The position numbers and the translations under genes were made by a program. Below the pieces are notes generated by a model. That model had not been told where the DNA came from and made no database searches. It saw only the letters and a list, made by a program, of their open reading frames with translations. 64,000 nt of DNA, from positions 30,643,501-30,707,500 of the forward strand of contig OY754464.1 in NCBI GenBank assembly GCA_963575645.1. Reading direction: 5' to 3'. Shown in pieces: positions 11,720 through 22,690 of the stretch. Every line of letters starts with the position of its first letter. Positions within the stretch are counted from its first letter, which is position 1. The DNA comes from Xanthostigma xanthostigma. Its lineage: Eukaryota; Arthropoda; Insecta; Raphidioptera; Raphidiidae.

Positions 11720-13544
11720 TGGCGTGTCGTTGAACATGTATGCGTAGCCCCATCCAAAGTACACATGGATCTTTTACTTGCTTATTGTACTGTGTTCTGT
11801 TGTTCGTCTCTTCTCTATGTGCGAAGCCTGCTGGGGACTTTAGTATTTTTCCTTTCGTAGAAATTCAACTAAATATTTTAATACGATTTACAATTGATGC
11901 GTAAGCACCGCTACATTTTAAAATTTAATAAATTTATTCACCATTGTGCCATCCTAATAACATTGTTGCGTTGTAGTTAATATTAATTGGTAGCTCTCAG
12001 GCACAAAGTTTTTTCATCTAGGTACCATTATAGCTACACTAGTTAAAGGCTGTTTCAAGATCTTTCCTAAACAGCATAGACAGCAAATTTTATTAATAAT
12101 AAATTGTGGAATACAACAAAATTTCTTAGTTTCTCTCGTACCTTTTTTAAAAATATTGAGGTATATTGTGATTCAATCTTCTGTGAGCTTTTAAGAATAT
12201 TCTGAATATCGGAAAGACAGTGAACTTTCTCAAGCACAAGCAGTATTTTTTCCCTTACCTACACCTTTTTACACGAACTTTTAAAATAGGTACCGAAAAT
12301 TAGTTACATTTAATCGGTCTGTTATAGGTATGAAAAAGACTGTTCAGTAATCAAGAATCTGTACTTAGACTACAATTTGATTTTTTTTATTTTCAAAACC
12401 GTAATACCATTAATGAATTATTATTTTGTTAAGAAATCTAAATAAATAAAAATTAGAAAGTATGAATGATATGTTTTATATTTTATAATCTGCATCTACT
12501 TGAGTTTTTATATACATACCTATTACATTCAACGATATTAAATTTTCATGTTGAACAGTATGTAAATGTTACAAAGTTTAATAAAAAGTAAAAACTCAAT
12601 ATTAATTCAATGTAGGTATACTTATCTTCTGTGCAGGCTTATTAATATGCAGATGAACTGATTATAGGCACAACAGAAATAAAATATCGCTTTTCTGGTT
12701 TTTGTATTCAGTTATCGATGAAATCGAATCTTTATCATTTTAATATGCACCGTTACTACGTAACTACATAATAAAATGTAAACAGCCGACTACCTAACTC
12801 AATTGAAGAAGCCCTTAAAGACGACGACACCTGTGTTGTGAAAGTGCTACAGTTCCTGGACATCACCAACCTAAAAAACAAAATTTAACTAATTATTACG
12901 TGAAAAACATATCTATTTATATATTTTAATAATTAATAGTAGACAATATTAATACTTACCTTATGACATTCTAAAGAATGTAATAGGTATGACAATACTT
13001 ACCATATATTTTATCATGTGCATATAGCCTAAGTAGCTGAGCACATTAGCAAAAAAAAAATATAAACATGTCAACATTGATGTTTGAACATTTTAGTTCA
13101 TTTATTAATTTTCTGATTCAATTAAACACATTATAGGTATTATATTAGATGGTACTCACTATTTGCTATCTCTGGTTACTCAGTTATATATGTATTTTCA
13201 ATTACGTATAGATAATGGTGTAATGTCACGACAATAACGGTTACCTACAATGTTGACTTTATAGTTGTGTCACCAATCAAACTCTTGTTTTATACCTTCA
13301 TTTTCTATTATAGATTTATACGGGCAAATTAATTATTATTTGCTGTGTTGAGAACGATTTCATTTGTATTAACAATCATAGTTTGATCGAAAATATTTTC
13401 TTTACAAAATCATCATAATATTTACTTCTGAAAAAAATATAAAAAACGGATGTATTGAAGGTATATCCAAACTCAATACCTATTACATATTAATATTATT
13501 CAAAAGCAGAAGCACTCTTCTTTGTTCTCCCTTCGCATGTATTC
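11720..13544. other. AT-rich spacer between two candidate first exons
   Basis: No coding signal and no repeats shared with other parts of the window were found. Confidence 0.4.
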
Positions 13545-14153
13545 GGTGCCTTTTCGGCCGACTTCGTTCTAGCTCGTAAGTACAGTATACCGCAGTCGTG
13601 TTTCGCTGTTGGGACTACAAGCATTGTGGTAATGCAGTGCGTGCAGTGTTAAATTTTAACGATAGTGCAATAAATTTCAGTAAATATTTATCAGAACCTA
13701 ATAAACGATTTGATGTGTTTTTTGGAGTACATTTTTTGTAGTGTGTTGTGTGATAAATTCGATTTAAAGTGTGGTTCGGTTGATAATAGAGTGCTTTATT
13801 GTTACCTACTATAGTGATATTAGATATTTTCTTGCTGGTGTTTTCCTGTAGGATTAGTTTTACATTGTGTCTAAATTGGCCTAATTGTTTAGGTACGGAA
13901 ATGTGTTCTGTGGTAGCTGGATCTCATAAAAGTGGATTATAAAGTTTGTTGTCAACAGCAACTCGAATTTATATTTAGAAAAAAACGTCGTTTTTCAATT
14001 AACATAATTTTGTCGACTTTGTCGGCAAATGTGCTAGTGAGGTGATAATTTTATTACTTGTGTGCTTCTTTTTCACTCGGATATATACGATTCGTCAAGC
14101 CGTTGCTGGGAAAATTCGGCGTGAACGAGAATATTTTTTCTGATCTTTTGAGA
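13545..14153 (+). other. candidate non-coding first exon, plus strand
   Basis: A GC-richer opening (13545-13650, with TTTTCGGCCGACTTCG) is followed by a T/G-rich leader-like stretch without open frames. It ends at a clear donor (TTTGAGA|GTAAGTAA at 14154). A second donor (CTC|GTAAGTAC) lies near 13577. Consistent with a long 5' UTR exon of a plus-strand gene whose coding exons are not in view. Confidence 0.25.
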
Positions 14154-15224
14154 GTAAGTAATATAATATAAAACAGTTCCACTAATTAACTTCAAATACA
14201 CATCTCAGTTCACAAATTATATCTATACTAACGTATACTGTATATTATCATATGACTAGAATCTGTCTCTTTTGTTCTTGTGGAGTTTGTTATGTGTCTC
14301 GCTCGCACCGAACAAAACCGCATCGGATAATGTAGCTGTCTCTGTTCTACTTGTGTGTATTACATGTAATATATAGCTACAGTCTTGTAGAATCATTCAC
14401 ACAGGATTCAGTCACCCTGTAATCTTACTTTGACGACTGAAACTCATTCTACCTGCTTTTGCCTTGGTAGTCTGTAGACTGTGCTTGTGTGCGTATCTTG
14501 TATGTACCTCTCCCGTCTTTGTTATTCTCGAGGGAACTTTACATCCATCTGGTCTCTTTATACTTCCACTCGGATGGATGTTTTTCTCTCCCATCTCGCT
14601 CTCAACCGTTATAGCGATAAGTGCATCGTCTCTGTTGCACTCTTTGACTGAATGTATAGCGGATGTGAATGTTATATTGCGGCTGCTTCGATCTGCAGAC
14701 CCAAGGAAGCCATTTTGTTCTTGTGTAAAGGAAAGATTTCATGAAATGAAATGAATACAGTCTTCATAAATTATGTCTATATGTTTCGGCATATTGCTTT
14801 GTTGAGAAGCGTTTAATGTTTTGAATTGTTTTAACTTATGCAAATATTAAATAGGGATGACTGATACGGTTATGCTTCTTATTTACGTATTATTATACTG
14901 AAGTTTGCGCGAATTATTCACATAATCTTTTATGAGACTTTTCTGAGGAATTGATATTGCTCCTTTAGATAGTTATCTAGGATTTTTTAGTTAAAGTTAA
15001 TGCCTCGCGCGGGATAGCTGATTTCACGAATTTTAATGTCTTGCTAGTTATGATCGGTTACTACTGTTAAAATGTATCTATACTGTTTTGCTAGGGTAGG
15101 TGGCATACGATCACGGCTATCCTCAGATGAGAATATTTTCTTGTTTAATACTCTTCAGTAGTCGGGTTTTAGTTTTTGAACTTACGTAATTTTTATTTAA
15201 ATTATTTTGGGGTTATAATAACCG
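14154..15224. other. spacer, GC-richer part at 14300-14750
   Basis: 14300-14750 has TCTC-rich sequence and a 96-codon open stretch without recognisable domains. If the exon call at 13545-14153 is right, this is intron. Confidence 0.35.
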
Positions 15225-15545
15225 GCCACAGCTAACATAAATATTTTGGAAATGTGCTAATTAAGGCCTTTCATTTGATACCCAACACGGCATCATTAAG
15301 AAACACTTTTATAAGTTTTTGACTTTATGTCTTCGAGAGAGCGTCATATTTAATTTTATGTGACATCACATAGCCTATAACCAGCGGACGATCAAAACGA
15401 TTTGTCAAATTATGATAAGTAATTTAGAAGTTATGAGGGAACAAATGAACATACATACATACACCCACATACGCAGTGACAGACATATACATACCGGTCA
15501 AACACATAACGGCCCCCTTTTGCTTCGCCGAGTTAAAAATTAAAG
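15225..15545 (+). repeat. widespread insect 3'-UTR-like repeat
   Basis: Contains CCTTTCATTTGATACCCAAC, ACATACATACATACACCCAC and a GGTCAAACACATAAC block before a T-rich end. I recognise this phrase set from repeats scattered through many insect genomes, probably a LINE 3' end. No coding part is present. Confidence 0.4.
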
Positions 15546-16130
15546 ACAACGTGCCATTTCTTAATAACTCTCTCTACTGTATATGTTTGAAATAAGAGAC
15601 TCCCAAAATGCTCCAACTAGTACCGAAGTATTTAATATTAAAAGAGACTGCATCTAGGAAGTAAAATAGTTCTGAGAGTGTTGGATACTGTAGTTCGAAA
15701 AGAGAGTTAATCTGAATTAATATAATTAAATGGGAAAAGTATACTAAGATTGTCCATTTTAAAAGTCTACCTTAAATGGGATTTTTGTTGAGTTACCCCT
15801 TGGTCCTTTTTGACAATCTGGTAACGTAGAAAAATATGATTACTTCTTGTGGCTTCATTGAAAATTGTTTTAATATCGGGAGGGGTTTAGCGAACCAATT
15901 AAACACCTTGGCCAGTTATTCATATTACCGATACTAGATTTAAAGTATCTACCACTCAAGTGTGTATAATCAAAAGGTTCTCTTTTGTCCATTTTAAATA
16001 GACTTCTTGCAATGTATATTGTGATCAGGGAAAGTACGCCTGTTGAAAGAATATGCATATCCTCTGGTTCCACAAAAATCTCGCTGTTTTTGACACCCTT
16101 TTTCCTTAGACGTAGGTACTTTCCTTCAGC
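15546..16130. other. spacer, no gene seen
   Basis: AT-rich, no recognisable motifs. Confidence 0.4.
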
Positions 16131-16175
16131 GCTGTGAACATACTACCTACCACTGGTAGGTAGTATGTTCACAGC
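16131..16175. repeat. 45-bp near-perfect palindrome
   Basis: Two 22-base arms around one central base; the left arm begins GCTGTGAACATACTACCTAC. The arms are exact complements. Could be a minimal foldback element or a pre-miRNA-sized hairpin, though its loop is far too short for a miRNA precursor. Confidence 0.9.
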
Positions 16176-16501
16176 ACTATAAGTGAGACATTAAGTTTTA
16201 ATATGGGCTTATGATATTTTGTTAATATTTGTTCCCCGTCAGGGATTTTTCATAATTTCTAAACATTTATTTTGTGTAGAATTTATTAAAAAAAATCTTT
16301 ACAAAATAAAAACAGTTTTAAAAATAAAATAGGTAGAACTGAATTTTGTATAGCTATATTCAGACAAGAACAATCTATTCTCGTAGTCGAGGTTCGAACT
16401 CCAAGCTATTTATATTTTTTATAGGTAGTGTAAATACTTTGAAAATTTTTGACGAATGGCAATCTTTAAAGAAATGCATGATTAAAGATACACCGAAAAA
16501 A

Positions 16502-16750
16502 ATTGGTTGTCTGTAAAGTCGGTTTACAGACGATAGTTTTACGTAATAACGTATTCCGCTCGAATATCATATTTAATAATACATAACCTAAATTTTAGTA
16601 GCTGTCAAACTATATTTTTACTGACTCTCTATCGCTTATACTGCGCTTTCGCTTGCACGCACAGGGTCAGGCGGAACGTAACACTTTTCGGAACGTTACA
16701 CTTTTTCGTGCATGCAGCCGGTGTTTCATCAATTTATAAGACGTCAAAAG
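16502..16750. mobile_element. non-autonomous element NA1, short copy
   Basis: Shares its start (GGTTGTCTGTAAAGTCGG) and end (CATGCAGCCGGTGTTT to AGACGTCAAAA) with a longer copy at 28229-28875. The middle is shorter here. No coding capacity. In the longer copy the ends contain ACGTGATAACGT in inverted orientation. Family not identified. Confidence 0.65.
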
Positions 16751-18199
16751 TCTGTTGAAGGTGATATTTTTGAAAAATAATATTGTTGTGATTCCTATTT
16801 TTTTACTGGTCATGTATACTCTTTTTTTTAGTGTATATTGCATTAAAGATTTCCATAGCCACCAAATATACAAAACCCGCAAAATATGTTTTTAAAAAGT
16901 CGACGTGTCAGAGTAATTTTCTGAGAAATTTCAGCAAAAATTTTAATTCCACGGTGCAAAACTTGATGTGTTCACTGTATAGGTGTATGTAAATATGTAT
17001 GTATAGTCAAGTACACTAATATTTTTATAAAAGTCTCAGCGACCTGTGATTCAAAGAAGAGAAAGAAGGGGGGATTAAAAAGAGAGAACAAGAAGAGTGC
17101 TGTTCACACTGCCGTTTAAAGATAGATAATTATCGTGTCTGGCTTGATTTCGTGTTTTCAGATACCATTAATTGTTAATTAGGAAAAGGAATTTCAAATG
17201 CTTATAATGTTAGCAAAGCAATTTAGAATTACACGGAAGGTAGTTAAAGTATTTACGTAATTAACTTTTCAGATCTAAGAGATAAATTAATGTATTTCGT
17301 CAGTTAATGTTTTATTATTTATGACATGACTACATATATTATATTATGTTTCTTCGATGAAAAGGTATCGTTTTGCTGATTGTTTTTTATATTTCGAGGT
17401 AATACACCGTGTGTTATTTTAATCGTATGAACACTGTGTTGACAAAGTTAAAATTGGTTAAAAACTTAATCTTTTGTTCTGATTTTTTTCAAAAGAATAA
17501 AAACTACAACGACTCGTTAAAAATTCATTAGTAATATAGGTATACCTAAGTATAAGGTTGAAAAAATAGTAATCCAAATTATTATTAATTTTAGGCAATA
17601 ATTCACTATCAAAAACAGGAGATAATTCATAAAATAAGTAAATCGTAAATCCTTACAAGCCGCTCGTTTACTAAAACAGGGTATATTTTGAAAGCGATTC
17701 ATTATATTCAGAAACCGAGTCGACAATTTACTAAAGCACTGCTTAATTTATAACTAAATTATGTACCTATACTAAGTGAAAATAAATAATTAAAAATACA
17801 TACCAGTGTAAAAAATAAAAGTTTAACACTTCATATCTAACATTTTAATTTAAAAACTGTAATAAATTCTTGTATAAATAATAATTCTGTGTAAGAGAAA
17901 AGCGGAAAATTATCATTTCTGGGATCACGACACACCTGATTTTTTAATTTAAATTTCAGTTCAGTGGACCACGATTTACGCTTTGATTCATTTTTATTTA
18001 GTAACATTTTAGTAGCAAGATAACAGCAAGTCTATTTAAAAATATTCCTAACAGTGTTTAATGTATGCAAATTAAATGTAAAAGCATTTATTTATCTTTA
18101 TGAATAATTTTAATTTATAAATAGTTCGCTGTAATGTAGGCGTTTTCACATTATCTATTCTTGTGGAAATGTATTTTTGTACGAATATTTTTATTACTC
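16751..18199. other. spacer, no gene seen
   Basis: Strongly AT-rich with TATATTATATTATG near 17334. No coding signal. Confidence 0.4.
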
Positions 18200-18480
18200 A
18201 CATTTCTTTACAATATATAGATCTCTTGGTTTCTGGGCTTGTGGGCTGTGGTCCGTCGGTATTTCTACCTGACGTTTCGTCTACAACTGCGGTAGACATT
18301 ATCAAGGGCGACTGCAAGCAGGCGAAGTGTCTTAGGCGACTCACTTGTTGTTTTATGTTATGTAAATTTGCCAAGTGCAAACTTGACATCCTCTTAGATC
18401 TTACTTCTTTTTTCGACAAAGCCGGCAAACCCACTTGGTCTTTTTATCAAACTTGGCCCCTTTTTATGTTTTTGGAGGGT
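18200..18480 (-). mobile_element. retroelement end fragment with hammerhead-like core (Penelope-like?)
   Basis: On the minus strand, TTGATAAT is followed by a perfect 6-bp stem (GTCTAC, 7-base loop, GTAGAC) and GAAACGTC, at about 18263-18310. This resembles the CUGANGA-stem II-GAAA core of hammerhead motifs known from Penelope-like elements, although the first box is degenerate. A 78-codon open frame covers it, with Ser/Thr-rich C-terminus. No reverse transcriptase is nearby, so the family is uncertain. Confidence 0.4.
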
Positions 18481-18704
18481 ACTTTTTACATCACTATTGA
18501 ATTTATGCATATGAAACAGTGGTACACATGCAAAGTACTAAATATTTTAATAAGAATGTTAAAAAATTGTACAATACAAGGTCCAATATGCATAGTATAA
18601 ACTATAAAGTATAAACACAGCACTGTCGTCTGTCATTTATGAAAAAAGTCCAGTATACAGCGGCCATAAAATCTTTCAGAATTAACTATACCTGTTAAAC
18701 TTAA

Positions 18705-19123
18705 GAGTATTCGTCCCTTCAAATACCCCCTGCACCCTTCATCTCAAATCTTTTCCCCTCGCCTAAAAACGGTTCGCGCTCTCCCGACGCTATTTTTAAT
18801 GCTAGAGGGTTCTGGTAAACGCCAAATGAAAGACAAAGAATCAGACTACAGATCCTTCAGGCGAATTTTTTGAAAAACAGTTTCGCCTACGTGTGAAATA
18901 TTACGTAACTTATTATTTTTTTCAAAAGGTTGTAAGTTTTTCAGGAATTTTTTTTCAAAAAATTCGCCTGAAGGATCTGTAGTCTGATTCTTTGTCTTTC
19001 ATTTGGCGTTTACCAGAACCCTCTAGCTTTAAAAATAGCGTCGGGAGAGCACGAACCGTTTTTAGGCTAGGGGAAAAGTTTTGAGATGAAGGGTGCAGGG
19101 GGTATTTGCAGGGACGAATACTC
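18705..19123. mobile_element. foldback element with TTAA target duplication, 419 bp
   Basis: Arms 18705-18873 and 18957-19123 are near-perfect complements, with outer ends GAGTATTCGTCCC and GGGACGAATACTC. TTAA flanks both ends (18701-18704, 19124-19127), the target of piggyBac-type elements. No coding capacity. It lies within the LINE fragment at 18665-19985. Confidence 0.85.
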
Positions 19124-19161
19124 TTAATACAATTTCGGTACTTTTTTCTGGTTTCTAAATA

Positions 19162-19658
19162 ATAATAATAATAATAATAAATTTATTGTTCATGAAGATA
19201 TACATCTTATAACAAGGGTTTGATTATAGTATTACTTCAAGGTGTATAGTTTTTAAAATTCTAAAAATACAAAACATGTCTGATCAGAGTAGCAAAACAG
19301 CAAAACATGAAAATAAATAATCGAGTTATATCATTCGTTAATTATAAACGATCTCAATTTTAACGCATTTATAACATAATAATATAAATTATTAACTTTT
19401 GAAAAATTGTTTGCTGTTAATAATAGTTGTGCATAATTAAAATCTGCAGTGAAATTTGTAATTTCAGTAAGAAATTGCACTCGAATACCTTTGTAAATTG
19501 GACAGCGTACTAGAAAATGAAATAATGTTTCTCTTTCATATAAGTTACATAAGCTGCATATATTGTCAGTATCAAAACAGTACGAATTGCCCTTAAAATA
19601 TATGCGAAAGTAATCATCTCTCATTACCCGGAGTTGACAAAATATTCTTATTTTGTTA
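19162..19658 (-). mobile_element. 5'-truncated LINE insertion with 15-bp target duplication
   Basis: The minus-strand frame ends with a zinc-knuckle-like C-terminus: CSLCN, then HFLVRCPIY (CxxC...HxxxxC), typical of the end of CR1/Jockey-group LINEs. It is followed by a 3' UTR and a (TTA)n tail at about 19162-19182. The 15 bases TCTGGTTTCTAAATA occur at 19147-19161 and 19659-19673, a target-site duplication. Everything upstream of the last 110 codons is missing, as usual after target-primed reverse transcription. Confidence 0.75.
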
Positions 19659-19985
19659 TCTGGTTTCTAAATAAAGATTATTTATAATTTCTGAATTGAT
19701 CATTTTCCTCAAATCATTCAAGGAGTCTAGCCATTTTTTTAACTTAACAATTTCATCACTTACATACATTCTTGTTATACCCTTTGCACTATCTTCCTTC
19801 TTTCTCTTAAAACTTTTAACTGGAAATGATGCGTTAAAATAATAATTAAAATCATCTAAAAAATTATTTAGAGCCATTTCAGCATTTTCAGATTTAGAAA
19901 CCCTATTCAAATCACAGTTTTTCAGATAATGTAAAAATTCATTTTTTTTGGTATCATTTATAACTCAAATTATTTATACATATTC

Positions 19986-20368
19986 TGGTATTATCATAAA
20001 AAAGCGGAAACTGCAATTGACAGTTCAGTGGCGACTTTACACACAAGAATATGCTAAGAAGACAATAGTTTCAATTAAGAAGTGAAAGTGCATATACAAA
20101 CAAAAACTCTTAACAATTTCAAGTACATTAACCTTCTTTCCAAATGGTAGTATTACACGTTTTATCTTAGAATTTAGCTATATATACAACTTGTAACCAT
20201 TGGTAATGCTTTATTTAGCAGTTAAGGAGTCATATTTATATTCTCGCTTGTATGTATTTAAATCAATTTAAAACATTCAGTTTACGGTATTTAATACATA
20301 CTAATATCTGGCGCCAGGTCGTGACAGCGCGCACCCAGAATTTTACTCAAGACCAAGTACTGATAACG
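19986..20368. other. spacer, no gene seen
   Basis: AT-rich. Nothing recognisable. Confidence 0.4.
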
Positions 20369-20376
20369 GTCTAGTA

Positions 20377-20886
20377 CAGGGTTGCCAGACGTACGAGAAA
20401 TCTCGTACCATTACGAGATTTACAGTTTTTGTACGAGATACAAGAATAACAAAATTCTCGTACAATTTTGTACGAGATTTTAACAATGATGACTGCCTTC
20501 GCTAGGTATTAGCCAAAAAGTGTAAGAATTTGCATATTTACCTACTCCACACACCACAAAACGATCGACTGGGCGCATCACTAAATGCACTACCTCATTA
20601 CTATATGAAACTAGACAACTTAATTGAATGTATTTATTTGTTGTTGTCCTTATTACACTAATGTTAATCACTATCAGTTCTAATTGTTTCATTTGAATTG
20701 ACAGCTAAAAGCGCAAAGAATATGACTACTCAAAGCTAAATAGTACAGTAAATAGCATAAATTATAAATTTTATTCGATATACCTATACTTTAAATTTAT
20801 ACCTACTTGTACGAGATTAACTGTTGAAAGTACGAGATATTTAGCAACACTGGTACGAGAAAAAAATCCGTCATTTGGCAACCATG
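20377..20886. mobile_element. hAT-type non-autonomous element, 510 bp
   Basis: Ends CAGGGTTGCCAGA and TTTGGCAACCATG; flanks GTCTAGTA (20369-20376) and GTCTAGTT (20887-20894) form an 8-bp target duplication with one mismatch. The first 110 and last 70 bases hold many copies of TACGAGAT in both orientations, a pattern of subterminal transposase-binding repeats. No transposase. Confidence 0.85.
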
Positions 20887-21059
20887 GTCTAGTTATGCAC
20901 CAAAATATACAAAGGTTTTAAAAAATGAAATAAAAGGTACGACTCAATTGTAATACTAAACTTCCCTGCCTTGACATTGGATTTTCATTTATCAGGAAAC
21001 CATTGGGTATATTTCTGAGACAAATGAACGGTATCAGAGTTGTTAATGACATATTGATT

Positions 21060-21435
21060 TATAAAATACTAGTCGTTATCCGCGGCGTCGCACGCGATTG
21101 AGACGAAACACGGATGCATTCATATTTTTTAGCGACGTAGACCTCCCTAATAAATTTAAAAATTGATGACATTCACGTGATCAACGTCCTGACAAAGCAT
21201 GAAACACGTGTTTATTTATTTGTTGACAGCACAGGAGTGATACATCTAATTTATATAATTTCTCCATGCAAATTTTGAACCTCCGTTATGCCCTTTTTGG
21301 GTTTGAATTGCCAAAAATCTGTTCTTAGCGGAGGTCTACCTATGTCATAATAACTATCCGTGTGCTAAATTTCAGCCCGATCGGTCCAGCGGTTTGAGCT
21401 GTTCGTTGATAGATCAGTCAGTCAGTTAGATAAAT
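21060..21435 (+). repeat. RTE/LINE 3'-end-like dispersed repeat
   Basis: Contains GCTAAATTTCAGCCCGATCG, GTCCAGCGGTTTGAGC and GATCAGTCAGTCAGTTAG in order, a phrase set common at the 3' ends of insect repeats, and begins CGTTATCCGCGGCGTCGCAC. No coding portion remains. Confidence 0.5.
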
Positions 21436-22194
21436 AACAATAATAGAGCCATTTTCGAAAAAATTGAAATTTTATTCTTACCTGTTTGGGAGAAGTACCT
21501 ATAGTGGGAAAATAAAATTCCCTGAAAAAGCCCCAAAAAAACAATAACTTTAAAATATTGGTATATTTATAGGTACTATTGTGGCGTTTAGTCACTCAAA
21601 ATTAAATAAAATTAATATAAGTATAAAAATTTTAAGAATTTTAATTAAACATACCAATTACAATTAGGTACTATACATTTTAAACAGAAGAATTAAGAAA
21701 AACTTTAAATATACTGTGTGTGCGACGCCAGACCAGTAGAAAGTGAAAACATGTATCCAAAATATCTTTTAAATTTTTAATCAGTTATTTGCCCGGCGTC
21801 CTTCACTTAAATAAAAAAAAATGAAGTCGGATACATAATAATATACATGAAAAATTTTAATAAATTGTTCAATGCTGCACTATTGAAAGTTCTGACAGCA
21901 GATAGACAACTATAAACTTGCTTTTTTTTATTATTGTATAACCTTTGAGAATAAAATGCCGAAATTCATCGAAATCACGAATTGATTTTCGCTTTACTCC
22001 CTCGATAATAATAAAATATGAGTGTTTGTATTATTTGTCTAAATAAAAAAAAAATATTGTTCAAGCATTGCTAATGACTAGAAATAAAGTTTAATCTAGA
22101 CAGATATATAAAATTGAAGTGGGTGTTTGTAATGTCAAAATAGCAGATTTTTATTTAATGCATAGGTATGAAAGTATATACGGCACTTATAATA
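21436..22194. other. spacer, no gene seen
   Basis: AT-rich, short open frames only. Confidence 0.4.
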
Positions 22195-22690
22195 AAAAAC
22201 AATTTTTAAAGTTTTTGTCTGTCTGTTTGTTCCGGCTGATCTCATAAACGACAGGACCGATTTTGAGGGGATATTCACTGCAAATAACTAATTTTATAAG
22301 GAGTAACTTAGGTCTTAGGCTATTAAAAACTGTAGTTCTTCAAAATACATTTGCATTGAAAAAAAAAATGATGTCATTAATTAGATTTCACATTGTTACA
22401 GTTACAATACTATATAAGAATAATTAACTTTCCAACAATGTCACTGTCGGGACTTTAACCCAAAACTTCCCCCACCAACGACTTATTATCCCGCGGGCTC
22501 AGAACGCTTTAAAAAAATGTTTTCTAGCAGTTAGATCATACTTTTTTGTTTGCTTAAGTGTTTTTTATTTGATCCTCTATATATGATATATATATATATA
22601 GCAGAAAGCTCCACTACTTTTGTCGCTACCGTGTTTCATCACAATCGCGTGCATAGCCGCGGGGAGCAGTTAGTTAGTAATATAAGTAAA
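22195..22690 (+). repeat. dispersed retroelement-tail-like repeat, interrupted
   Basis: Opens with TTTGTCTGTCTGTTTGTTCC and GACAGGACCGATTTTGAGG and closes with GCATAGCCGCGGGGAGCAG followed by TTAGTTAGT. These are the two ends of a repeat type common across arthropods. The middle (about 22440-22620) is unlike the ends and includes an (AT)n run near 22580. Confidence 0.45.

Larger units (their letters stand above)
18665..19985 (-). mobile_element. LINE fragment (endonuclease-RT linker), interrupted twice
   Basis: Minus-strand frame at 19656-19910 reads LNNFLDDFNYYFNASFP and later YVSDEIVKLKKWLDSL, the style of the linker between endonuclease and reverse transcriptase in CR1/Jockey-type LINEs. 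Upstream (to 19985) the frame continues with NEFLHYLKNCD. Downstream it is broken by a younger LINE at 19162-19658 and a foldback at 18705-19123; the frame picks up again on either side of each (KKYRNC, then FNRYS). Neither the RT nor the endonuclease domain remains. Confidence 0.65.

Noticed and set aside
11417-11733. Overlapping open frames on both strands in the CpG-rich island
   Set aside because: Open frames on both strands are expected in GC-richer sequence. Ser/Arg-rich content without a domain fits a non-coding exon better.
16386-16400. GGTTCGAACTCC, a tRNA T-loop-like string
   Set aside because: No A-box, anticodon arm or acceptor stem at the right spacing. The same holds for the GGTTCGAATTCC near 51271.
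18198-18434. 78-codon minus-strand frame as a host gene
   Set aside because: It spans the hairpin and hammerhead-like core of a repeat. No domain features.
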